Position numbers and translations under genes: made by a program
Shown here: positions 46,399-56,934 of the stretch, piece after piece
Layout of the letters: each line of letters begins with the position of its first letter
Numbering within the stretch: position 1 is the stretch's first letter
The notes under the pieces: generated by a model
Database searches by the model: none
What the model was told of the DNA's origin: nothing
The model's input: the letters and a program-made list of their open reading frames with translations, nothing else
Source of the DNA: Rhodamnia argentea
Taxonomy: Eukaryota; Streptophyta; Magnoliopsida; Myrtales; Myrtaceae
Reading direction: 5' to 3'
NCBI RefSeq assembly: GCF_020921035.1
Contig: NC_063156.1
Coordinates: 24,414,283-24,478,282, forward strand
DNA: 64,000 bases

Positions 46399-46719
46399 TG
46401 TATGTATGTATGTATGTATGTATGTATGTATGTATGTATCAATGTATGTATGTGTGTATGTGTGTATGTGTCCATGTGTGAAATTAATTGTTCGCGATAT
46501 CGGGTGCACTTGTTAATGTGTGAATGAATGTGTCTAAAGCAGGTTAGACGAACCCCTATATTGACTATATCTTTTTAGGCGCGTGTGTGCTTTGTGATTC
46601 TTAATCGTATGGCCTTCGTTATTGTTTATTGATCTTTCGCATGCGCCTCATATTATATACATAATATCATATTAAAGCAAAGAGCGTACTTAGTATGTTA
46701 GTGGGCCTGGGATGCTACA
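44091..46719 (+). repeat. 5' LTR (2.63 kb)
   Basis: Longer than the 3' LTR chiefly because of ~350 bp (44921-45270) absent from the other, and a (TATG)n tract at 46369-46439. It has the TATA box at 44361 followed by a CT-rich leader. Confidence 0.72.
46369..46439 (+). repeat. (TATG)n microsatellite, about 17 units
   Basis: An uninterrupted TATG tract followed by degenerate TATG/TGTG units to about 46470. The equivalent place in the 3' LTR (about 49105-49120) has only 'atttatttatgaaatgaaat', so the expansion arose after the element inserted. Confidence 0.95.
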
Positions 46720-46727
46720 GCTAAGTT

Positions 46728-46739
46728 TGGTATCATAGC
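46728..46739 (+). other. Primer-binding site (tRNA-iMet type)
   Basis: TGGTATCATAGC lies a few bases after the end of the 5' LTR and differs at one base from the usual plant TGGTATCAGAGC. It marks the LTR/interior boundary and the orientation. Confidence 0.7.
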
Positions 46740-47168
46740 TTAGGTATACTAGAGTGATAATGTGCACTAGTAGTTAAAGTCTTTAGTAGACACGTGCTTC
46801 GATAAAATTTACAAGGGTGTATGATTGTGATTGTTTCTGATTGGCATTAGCATATGCTATTTATTAATTAAGAGATACATTGGTCTCTACTTAAGAGTGA
46901 TGATTATTGTAATTATTGATGATATAATATAGTGACCAATGTGTAGAAGATGGTGATGGTTTGCCTTTAGGTTTGTACTAATTGGGTTGGTGGTTAGTGC
47001 AGTTCAACGGACGGTGGTTTATGGACTTGAGATTTACTCAAAGTGGCACAACAAAAGCGTAATGAAGCCAGAAACATTTGGTAAGATTACTAACTTAAGG
47101 AGTCTTGAGGTTCGAAGGGAATAAGAACTGAAATTTCGAGGAATGAAATTTCTTAAGGTGGGAAGATT

Positions 47169-49360
47169 TGTGACAACTTGAGCTCTGCCAAATTAGGAAT
47201 AATTAATGTGGGACTTTAGTTGATGGAGCGGTAAGTTATCGACGGAGGATGAGAACATATTGTATTTACTTTCGGTTCCATAGAGTTTAATTATGAGAGA
47301 AAATTGGAGCAACTAGTGAAATTTATGCATAATGGACCGAGGACACATGTAATTTTTCATGAACAACAAGTTTCCACGCAAAGAAGCACAATAACACCCA
47401 TTGGCATCCATGCAAATAACCTCTCATTCCACTATAAAATCCACAATTTTTCTCTCCTCCCCCTTTTTGCACCCTCCTTCAAGAATACCCAAGAGCTCTC
47501 ACCCTTTTTTTCTCTCCTCTCTCTCGTTCGAGACTCTCTCCGCCTCTCATCCAACCCGACGCCATCTCTCTCTCAATCTCCCTCTCTCTTTTGTTTGTGA
47601 AAGGAAAGGCGAGGATGAGCACGATGGATGCAGCAACTGTCTTGTGGTCTTGCAAGCGAGAAGAATTAAGGCGAATAAATATCTAACTCACTTGACTCTT
47701 GGATTGTTAGTTTCGGCATGCATATTGCCTATTCTCTTTGCATGCAAATTTGTTTCGCTTGAGTGACATCATTGAGCATTAGGTTAGTGAAATTAATAGG
47801 TAGGTTGTCATGATTGGGTCGTAAGATGAGATTGTCGTATAGATGATGGTTAGATTTTGGTATGAAAAGGGCTTAGTTGTTTATATGTTATCCCTATAGT
47901 TATGAGCAAAGTCAAAGAATGTTGGATGAGTAAGACTTATGGTATGATTGTCGAGGTGGAATGGCAACATCAAAATGAGATTGTCGAATGGTCTCATGTG
48001 ACATACTTATGGGCACGATTGATCTTCTTGTGGGTAGAATGAGTGAAATTAGAGTATGCATGGTTGACATATACATTAAAATGAGGAGAATCGAGTATTA
48101 TAGGGATCGGCCCTACGGGTGTCGGTGGTCAATGGATTTTGAATTACTTGTTTGTTGTTCTTTTTAATGGGATCAATGTCTTAAGGATCGAATTAAAGGA
48201 ATTGGTGGTTGAATCATCGAAATAGATGATGAGATGAGATGGGCCGTGAATGGAATGGTTCGGCCGTGAGCCCTATGGAAGGGATAGATGCACAATTTTG
48301 TGTTTGTTTTGCATATATTTATTACTTGATTGACTCGATTAAGTATTGGTTGTCTTGATAATGCATTGTGAACCGAGTTAAAAATGTCTAATGCCATGAT
48401 ATGCATTTAATTGATGACTAATGAGTTGAGATAAGTCATGTGGCGCAAGATTAACATATAAATGCAATGCATTTCCATATAAATGCATTGCATTTCAAGA
48501 AATAAATTATTATAATGCCATCGATGATTAATGTCGATGAAGTCCCATGGGAGCCAGGATTGAAAATCGGGTTGCCTCCGTTGTGTGTATTGGGAGAGGT
48601 CCATTGCTGTGTGTATTTAGTTAGGCCTTGGAATGAGATGTTTGGGAACATGGTGATTCACAGGAGTCTAGTCAGTAAACCAAAAGTGAACCACACGAGT
48701 CCGTCGGCAAACCGATAGTGCCGTCGGATGGGTGTGAACTTTGAAATGCCATGACTAATAAATTCTCATGCACATGGCATATAGCATTGCATTTTTGTTG
48801 GTTGAGAATCATGTGTTCATATCGTGCTATGTCTATCTAGTTATGTTGCGATATCGGACATGTCCGTTATGAGATTGGCATATCCGATCGTTGATGTGTT
48901 AGGCTTTTACTTACGGAGCTTTTAGCTCACTCTCGTTGATTAAACTCTTTTCATATTAGCTAGCCAATGAGGATGGTGGTGAAGAGTAGCGGACATAGCT
49001 ATGGTGGTGGTGTGGATAGTGACATGGTGTAATTGGGAATAGGCGATACCCTTGTGTAACCTCTCGGTCATTCCCCTTTGTTAAAAGATTATGTAAATGA
49101 CTTAATATTTATTTATGAAATGAAATCATTTGTTTGTGATATTGGGTACACTTATTAATGTGTGAATGAATTTGTCTAAAGCGGGTAAGACAAACCCCTT
49201 ATATTGGCCATACCTTCTTAAGCGCACTTGTGCTTTGTGATTATTAATCATATGGCCTTCGTTGTTGTTTATTAGTCTCCAGCATGCACCTCGTATTATA
49301 TAATGATATCATATTAAAGTAGAGTGCATATTTAGTGTGGTGGCGGGCCTAGGATGCTAG
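47169..49360 (+). repeat. 3' LTR (2.19 kb)
   Basis: Matches the 5' LTR across its length apart from the ~350-bp gap at about 47984-47986 and the missing microsatellite. A CTATAAAA box occurs near 47431. Confidence 0.72.
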
Positions 49361-49361
49361 G

Positions 49362-49529
49362 GGGGCTCGCCTTGCCAGCCTCTACGAAGGCCTCACCAGC
49401 CATCGCATTGGGCCAATGAGGCTTGCGCAAGTCCATCTCGCTTAGATTTGGGCGATGTCGGCCATCGCTAAGCCTAGCCCTCTCTAGGCCGGGGCAAGTC
49501 CTCGCCAACCCTAGGTAATGGCGGGAGCC
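49362..49529. repeat. GC-rich fragment of a MULE-MITE interior
   Basis: Contains 'ctcgcc', 'gcctcacc' and 'aatgaggct' words like 41920-42440. It is squeezed between the 3' LTR and solo LTR B. The sequence after solo LTR B (51810 onward) may be its continuation. Confidence 0.4.
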
Positions 49530-51804
49530 TGTCGCGACCTAAAAAATCAACTTTTCAGGCTAATGGATTACTAAGCTATTAAATCTAGCTCGGACTCTCC
49601 CTTGTCCATACCAATTCATGACGTTCAATCATTTCATGTAAAAAATATTTCATTTTGAGTAGCCACTAATCTGTTTACGGTAGGTCGATTAGACACCTAA
49701 ATAAAACATTAGGAGAAATGCTTTAATTCCATGAACCGGAGATTACAAGTCCGGGGACTTGATTATGCCGACTTAACCTAATGCCCTTTTGGTACCTTTC
49801 TCTTTCATTTGTTTTTTATAAAAAAATTTGCAGGCAATCTTTGATTGTTTCTTCCTAACTTAGCCCCTAACACACAAAAAAAAAAGGTTCGTGCTGTTAC
49901 ACAATGAGTAATTTTTTTTGGTAAGGAAACACATGGATAATTTAACAACACATAATACGAAAACAAAAAATGAATTTCAAAATGAAAAAAAAAAAATAGA
50001 AAGCTCAAGAAGAGAGAAATCAAAATCGAGAGAGAGAGAGCTTTGTCAGCTCTTTGTGCCGTGGAGTCTCAATGTCTACATGGCCTCCAATTCTCCGAGA
50101 ATCAAAACCAATATGATCCACAGCAAAATATAAACCTAGAGTTCAGATACCAGGTTACGATATCAAAAATAATTAGTCATCTTGCGACATAAACTAACGA
50201 ACGCCATAATCTTAACTAAATATATGACCGCGACAAATTCAATTATAATTAGAAAAAAACGATCCGTTGTCTCGCGTCATAAATTAACTGATAATATAAT
50301 CTTGACAAAATATTGACCATGATGAATTCAAATTTGATTAGAAAAATGACCCATTGTCTCGCGGCTCCAGTTAATAATCAAAATTTGATTTTTGCAGTAA
50401 CTCCTACTTGGATAATGCCTAAAATCACGTAAGATCATATTAGTTCGAATCAGGAAAATAAAATGAAATTCAAAATAAGATCAAATAATCACCTGATTCG
50501 GAACAATTTAATTTCCGATTTGGAGTAACAGACAACAATTGTTGATGATCCAGACTCCCACCAACGATACTCTTGGTCACGGTGGTGGACAGCAAAGGGA
50601 ATAATCAGCCGAGTCTTCTTTGAGCAAGTGCCAGCGTTGGGAAATCGCTGCAAAATGATAGAGGAAATTGCCGCTGAATGAGTGAACTCGGTGCAATTTC
50701 AGCGGAACTCTGGAACCTGCGCCGCCGTCGTGGTGGTTGCTCGCTGCCAAGTAAAAGCCGGCTGCTGTTGTCGAATCTGAGAACCAAGATTTCGTCACCG
50801 ATGCAGAATAGAACAGGGGTCGAGGAGTGGCGATGAGTCACGGCAAAGCGAATTGATCATGGACCGTCGAGGGGAAGGATGCAACAGTGGTGTTCGAAGT
50901 ATCGACTGAGATTTCTCGTTCGCGCTCGTGTATCTTTCAAAGTGTCTTATGAAAATGCTCACTGTGAACACCCTTTCTCTCTCTTCTCTGCTCTCTCCAA
51001 TTATCCATTCCCTCCCCCTCCCGTGTAGAACGAGACCTCCTTTTATACGCAAAGATGGGACTCTAGCTCGTGGAAAGAACTGATTTCCCTCTCCTTTCCC
51101 GCTGATCATGCATATCGCTTTATTGATATTGACTTTCCTTTGCTTCACTTCAAGGAAATATCCTTTCTTGATCGACTGAACGTATCCAAATCAGACCATT
51201 TCTTACTCATTCACGCGCCATTTCATTCCTCGAGATAAATCTTGATTGATCTTTCTCTTGTTCTTTCCTTGATCCACGCCCATGGACACGTATAAAAATC
51301 TTTTCCACTGCTGTCCTTCCCAAAATATATTATGCCTCTCTGCTGAAGCAAAATCTGGGGATATCCTTGCCCTTTTTTTATATTTCTTTCCCACATTGAC
51401 TCCTCTAGTCTCTACTTGCTCCCTTTGAGCCGCGAATGTACCTGTCATCTTTGGTTTCCTTTTTGCAAAGGATTATATATGAAAATCGTGGAGATTTAAG
51501 CCAATCAGGAATCTTAGAATAATAATGAATTTCTTTGAAAAATCAGTTCCTTCGTAGAACACCCACGTGTGATAAAAAAAAAATGCAGGCTTTTGGACTT
51601 CATTCGGTTAACCACCTATTTAGACTCGTCTGCCGCTGCTCTGACTCGAATGCAAAAATGTAATGCACGTATACAGAAAATTAAACTAAAGTTTATGAAA
51701 ACCATGCTAAAATAATTTAAATATTTTTGGTAGGACTAATGTTAGTTCCTAATTTTTCTGCAATTTATATATATAAAAAAGAGATTAAAATTTAGGTGTC
51801 AACA
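49530..51804 (+). mobile_element. Solo LTR B (2.28 kb), Gypsy-like
   Basis: Starts TGTCGCGACC and ends gtgtcaaca, flanked by a perfect 5-bp target duplication gagcc (49525-49529 and 51805-51809). Related to solo LTR A in its first ~270 bp and last ~150 bp. No internal domain or second LTR is present, so it formed by LTR-LTR recombination. Short frames inside (for example 50577-50841, minus) show no domain. Confidence 0.88.
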
Positions 51805-51809
51805 GAGCC

Positions 51810-52518
51810 CCGATCGGCGTCACCTAGGTCCGGGCTCGATGCTCAAGATTTCACATACACAATGTGGTTATGTAATCTGTAATGACCCGATCCGACGATG
51901 GCGTGAAGTGGTTGCCGGGGTCAAAGGGCTCGGATAAGGAGCGACTCCCCCGACAGACTTCTAGAATGGCGAAAGGGGCAATGAATGAATCGAATTGCAT
52001 ATTGAACAATGAAGTGTGCGCCTGGGATTTATATGTGAAAACTGGATGGGAAACTTCCCGGGAAAGTGTCTGCGTGTGCGTGAAAAGACAAAAGCATGAT
52101 GTTCTATATAGGACGGGTCAAAGCTAGATGGGTAACCTTTTGGAAAAGTATCTACCTGTGCGTGAATGGATAAAAGCGTGATGCTCGGTATGGAACGGGT
52201 TAAAACGGATAATACCTCGAGTGAGATAATCTAGGGATGTCATAGTAATCATAACTATGCCCACATCGCTAGTGATGTCAAATTCATGGACCCATCTGGC
52301 ATGCCTAGCATTGCTTTGCTTTAAGATTATCGTGTACCTTGATGTCCCCGAAGCTGATCAACATATAGGGAGGTTCTGTCCATGGTTGTCATGAGCTGGA
52401 GAGTTGAACATGGAGGGGCGTTGGATCTGCATCTCAAATTAATTCCTTTCTTCCCAATCTTTACATGGCACCACAAGCCCTCGTGCTCATAATTTGGAGA
52501 TGGGCTCTTCTTCTTTTT

Positions 52519-52520
<2 letters not shown>
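51810..52520. other. Intergenic or degenerate repeat, no gene
   Basis: Includes near-duplicated phrases 'gataaaagcgtgatgctc' (52169) and 'gacaaaagcatgatgttc' (52086), which suggest a diverged local tandem repeat of ~85 bp. No protein recognised. Confidence 0.4.

Positions 52521-52524
<4 letters not shown>

Positions 52525-52556
<32 letters not shown>
52525..52556 (+). repeat. (GA)n microsatellite
   Basis: About 16 GA units. It produces a spurious Leu-Ser repeat frame on the other strand. Confidence 0.95.
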
Positions 52557-52557
<1 letters not shown>

Positions 52558-52639
52558 ATAATAACCCAATTAAAAGCATCATGTAACCATGCACACCCAT
52601 CGACCAAAAAAAACCATGCACACCCAAAAATAAAATAAA

Positions 52640-52930
52640 AAAATTAATAATACAAAAAATCTCAAATTAATATACTTATCACAAATTTATTTCAAATTAA
52701 AGAAGGAAATAATAAAAAAAAAGGCCACTTAAGAAAAGAAAATACTTTTAAAAAGCCACCTGGGAGAGAGCATAATTAAAAAATGTCACGTTAGTATTTT
52801 GTGTTAAATAAATTGATGGTGTTAACGAATGGACTCAATTGCATCAAATTGACAACTTTGCGGACTTAATTACGTTTTTTGAAAATTTTAGAACTAAATT
52901 GCATTTTCGAGATAAGTTTTACGATTTTTA
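52640..52930. repeat. MITE arm (family M2) with a foldback-type fragment
   Basis: 52640-52700 resembles the 6475-6967 foldback ('atctcaaattaatatacttatcacaaattt'-like order, shortened). 52730-52930 carries the M2 units 'actcaattgcatcaaattgac', 'gacttaattacg' and 'actaaattgcattttcg'. It is inverted relative to 43675-43940. Confidence 0.5.
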
Positions 52931-53316
52931 ATGCACTCATCCCATGTATTTATAGTCGGTATACGCGACTGTTCCTTTGGCATTTCCATTTCTACTCCTA
53001 CGTACGTGTCGACACTGTTCGACCTAGACCCACACAACGTGTGGCTCGTTTTCCTCTAGTTTTCCTTGGGATTCTACTCCACTGGGGTTGAATGGTTGGT
53101 TTAACTCATCTTCTTCTAGACTTCTAGTTGAGGGGAATGGATTCGTGGATCGCATGTTTAGCCTCATGATCAGTCACCGCGACCTCGTAATTTCCTTTTT
53201 GCCACTTTTTGCCCCCACATGCGTACATCCTCAGAACTTTTGCTTGCTTGCTTGCTTGATCGCTCTTTCATTTCTCTCTCAATCTCGACAACGAGATCAA
53301 TCGGTAAGCTTCTACC

Positions 53317-53716
53317 GGGTAAATGACACAAATGATCATTGAATTTTGATTTAATGCGCAATGTGATCTCCGAACTTTAAATTTATTCAATATTATCAAT
53401 GAACTTTAGCTCAATATGCAATGTTATTCCTGAATTTTTAATTTATTTAATATGGTTCACGAACATTTGGTACGTGTTCAATTTAGTCTCTAGACTATTT
53501 GAAAATATTCAATATTGTCCTTGAACTTGTCCAGCAATAAAATTGAACGTGTACTAAAAATCCGAAAATCACATTGAATAAATTAAAAGTTCATTGGTGA
53601 CCTTGCACATTGAGTTAACGTTGAGATATCACAATAAACAAAATTAGCTAAAGTTGAGTTTAGAAACCACATTGCACATTAAATTAAAATTCATGAATCA
53701 TTTGTGTCATTATCCC
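53317..53716. mobile_element. 400-bp palindromic MITE upstream of UGT copy 4
   Basis: The left end gggtaaatgacacaaatgat and the right end in reverse complement gggataatgacacaaatgat match for at least 50 bp (continuing into attttRatttaatgYgcaatgtg). Inner units 'gaactttaaatttattcaata' and their complements make most of the element self-complementary. There is no coding content. It ends about 240 bp before the copy 4 ATG. Confidence 0.82.
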
Positions 53717-53957
53717 GCGTTTTCTTGATGAGCCCCTTATTCTAGGATAATTTTCATAAGAAATTAAAAAGAATGAATTTTTCCAGGCCACTCATTGAAA
53801 TAGCAACACAGCAAACCATTTGCCAGAACTAAAGTACCGTCCGACCACTTTTTCACTTATGCTGAACAGGGTCAATCAAGCACTGCATAAGGTTGCGACA
53901 TTACACGTAAGACCACAAAGAGACGCTTCACTTGAATTGCAAGAGAAACACAAGAGG

Positions 53958-55617
53958 ATGGAGGATTCATGGATGCCCCTGAGACCACATTGCTTGGTTC
54001 TATCATACCCAACCCAAGGCCACATCAACCCCATGCCCCAATTCCCCAAGCGTCTACTCCACAAAGGAGTCTATGTCACTCTTGTCACCACCAAATCCAT
54101 GTCCAAGACCCTGCATGGATCCCCTTCATGCACCTCAATCGTGCTTGAGGCGATCTCTGATGGCTTCGACGGCGGCGGCATTGGGGCCGCGGATAGCCCT
54201 GAAGCCTACCTCGAGCGCTTCTGGAAGGTCGGACCAGAGACCCTGAGCGAGCTGGTCGCGAGGCTCATCTCCGGCGGCCCACCCCCAACTTTCATCGTCT
54301 ACGCTCGTTCTTGCCTTGGGCTCTTGACGTGGCCCCGAAAGTTTGGGCTTGTTGGGGCTGCTTTCTTCACCATGTCTTGTGCTGTGAACAGTGTGTCTTA
54401 CCACTACCAAAAGGGATGGCTTGATGTTCCTGTTAAGAAGCAGGTCTTGCTTCCAGGAATGCCTCCTCTTGAGCCTCAAGATATGCCATCTTTTGTGCAC
54501 GATATGGTGTCATATCCAGCTTTCTCTGGCATGCTCGTGAACCAGTTCTCCAATCTTGACAAAGTGGACTGGGTGCTTTGCAGTTCAGTGTATGAACTTG
54601 AACAAGAAGTAAGTACAATAGAACCTTGGGAACTGAACCATTTGTGAGTACGCTGGGGGTGGGGATGTTCTAGTTGGATGCACTTCAATAGTTTACTGAC
54701 TATATATAACCTTTTGTGGCATTTGCTGTATTATATATCATGCATACGTCAAGTACTCATTCAATTATTTGACTTTAGGATTGTCAATGTTGACACTACA
54801 ACGACATGACACGAGTCCTCCAACTTGATCTATCAAGCATTCAACGAGAACTTCTTCTTCTTCTTCTTCTTCTTTTTTGTAGGTTGCGGATTGGTTCATG
54901 AAGTTCTTGCCATTCAGGACCATAGGACCAACAGTACCATCCACCTATTTAGACAACAGGCTTGAACAAGACAAAGAATACGGCTTCAGCATCTTCCAAC
55001 CGGACCATGACACCGCCATGACATGGCTCAGCACAAAGCCTAAAGGGTCAGTTGTGCACGTCTCCTTTGGCAGCAAGGCCGAGCTCAAGGTCGACCAAAT
55101 GCACGAGCTAGCAATGGGACTAAGGAGAAGCAGCTGCTATTTCCTCTGGGTAGTCAGATCATCAGAAGCAGAGAAACTCCCACGAGGCTTCGCAAACGGT
55201 ACTGAGGCGTCCCAAAAGGGTCTCATCGTGACATGGTGCCCTCAGCTCGAAGTCCTCGCCCACGAGGCGCTGGGGCTTTTCGTGACGCACTGCAGCTGGA
55301 ACTCGACTCTGGAGGCGCTCAGCCTGGGCGCGCCGATGCTGGCGATCCTGCAGTGGACCGACCAGGCCACGAACGCCAAGTACATCATGGACGTGTGGAA
55401 GATGGGGTTGAGGCCGCCAGTGGATGAGGAGAGGGGTGTTGTGACCAGTGATGAGATAGAGCATTGCATTAGGAAGGTCATGAAAGGGGAGACAAGGAAG
55501 AGGACGAGGGAAAATGCGGGAAAGTGGAGGAAAATCACCAAAGACGCGGCTGGTGAGGGTGGGAGTTCCGACAGGAACATTGAGGAGTTTGTCGCTAAAT
55601 TGGGGGGCAAGGCTTAA
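53958..55617 (+). CDS. UDP-glycosyltransferase array copy 4, frame open but active site altered
   Basis: Two exons: 53958-54608 and 54883-55617 (461 residues), with proper GT-AG splice sites. Similar to copies 2 and 3 throughout. Catalytic His22 is present. At 54303-54338 a one-base deletion and a one-base insertion 30-odd bases later put 12 codons in the wrong frame: VYARSCLGLLTWPRKF instead of VYDSFLPWALDVAHKF. This replaces the catalytic Asp at position 116. The PSPG box (335-378) reads HCSWNS instead of HCGWNS and ILQWTDQ instead of IPQWTDQ. The N-terminal loop has PQFPKRL for LQFSKRL. The TATA box at the conserved place reads CACGTAAG. The reading frame is full-length, but glycosyltransferase activity is doubtful. 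It may be a young pseudogene or a protein kept for another reason. A pair of assembly errors could mimic the compensated frameshift. Confidence 0.85.
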
Positions 55618-55719
55618 CGCTTAAGGCTACGTCTCATGTCTTAGGAATGTGAAGGAAATTGTTGTAATAATGCCGCTTAAGTTGTATCTGCGAATTTGTC
55701 ACGGAAGAACTTCATTAAC

Positions 55720-55960
55720 TGCGCCAAGTACAAACCTTTACTCGAAATTTCAATATAGTCTATTTTATCAATTTTAGCAGGAAATTACTAACAGCCGGCA
55801 ATGACTGGAATGTCACATGAGTGATTCTCAACGATAATTGACTGAGAGGACTACAATAGAATTTCGCATGAAGATTTCAGATTAAATTGACAAAATTCAA
55901 AATTTTAAGACTGAATTGACATCCGTACAATAAGTTAAAAGACTGTTCGGATGATTTTGC
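55720..55960. repeat. Fragment of the Mutator-type MITE family, downstream of UGT copy 4
   Basis: Contains 'caaacctttac', 'gattaaattgacaaaattc' and 'aagactgaattgacatccg', the order found at the right end of 24269-24906. The ends are eroded. Confidence 0.45.
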
Positions 55961-56934
55961 TCGGCGATGGACACAACTCATGTTTCCTTTAGCCACGAAA
56001 GCAAAACCCACTGACCAGAAAATACAAAGAAGTGGGTGATTTTCGCCAAATATTACCTTCACCAATACGTGCCAAAATAAGCATAATTATCCATCAATTC
56101 CCTTTTCTCAAAATGAAAGTTCCTTTCTAGTGCGATCAACAATCGGGAAAAAATTTAGCTTTCAGGAAAAAATTTAACATTCTATTAAATGCTTTCGGGC
56201 TAAAAGCACCGACACTCTTTCGAGATCTCCGTGTCCTGTTAGATGCGCATCGAACATTGATACTCTTCGACATGTGGTCAATATGTATTAGACATCCGAC
56301 AAATAGTCAACGCTTCGAACATGCTAGTGACACACGAGTCCAGCATCTCAACATGCCATTTCGACACTCGCGGGGCTAATTTAAGCATTTTTGATAAATT
56401 AAAGGTCAAAATATAAATCTATCAAAAATATGTATACGTAGGTCATATATTCCGTCATCCAAAACTAATATACCTAGTCAGCAAAAAAAAAATCTAATCA
56501 TGAACTCCTAACGTAATAAGAAGAAGAAGAAGAAATTCATCGATGATATTTTATATATGCATGATAAATTCATCATGTATATATAAAAATATATATTAAT
56601 ATAAAACATGTTATAATATGTCGAAATTCTCTATTTTTTTAGAAATGACATATCAACGTGTCGTGTCGTGTCGTGTCGTGTCGCGTGTTGATATTGGTGC
56701 TACTGGGACACTTATTTAATATATTCAACTAAAATGAGTGCATTTTTACAATCACAACAAAAACAATTGTAATTATTAATTTCTCTGAATGTGCTCCAAA
56801 AGGAAACAATATAAGTTGATGTTCTACTTATCCAGTTGTTGATAAGATGGTAGACTACAAGTAAGTTTTGCAACGATTTTGATATGTTTTTTTTTTATTC
56901 TACGGATGAGTTTTAGAAAATCAGAATACATTTG
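55961..56934. other. Intergenic with decayed repeats
   Basis: AT-rich. A short (TGTCG)n tract lies at about 56660-56687, and 'gacac'-rich text is scattered through 56200-56370. No gene recognised. Confidence 0.45.

Larger units (their letters stand above)
44091..49360 (+). mobile_element. LTR element with ~2.2-2.6 kb LTRs and ~450-bp interior
   Basis: Two direct repeats, 44091-46719 and 47169-49360, start TGACCCGAGCTCCGCC / TGTGACAACTTGAGCTCTGCC and end ggcctgggatgctaca / ggcctaggatgctag. After the first comes TGGTATCATAGC (46728-46739), an 11/12 match to the tRNA-iMet primer-binding site. Before the second is a purine-rich aaggtgggaaga, a polypurine tract. The interior has no gag or pol, so the element must be non-autonomous (LARD/TRIM-like proportions but with very long LTRs). 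Each LTR has a CTATAAAA promoter (about 44361 and 47431). Strong divergence between the LTRs indicates age. No target duplication was resolved. Confidence 0.75.

Noticed and set aside
46261..46509. Minus-strand frame with His-Thr-Tyr-Ile repeats
   Set aside because: It is the translation of the (TATG)n microsatellite inside an LTR, with no flanking coding signal.
52327..52569. Minus-strand frame with LSLSLSLS
   Set aside because: Translation of a (GA)n microsatellite.
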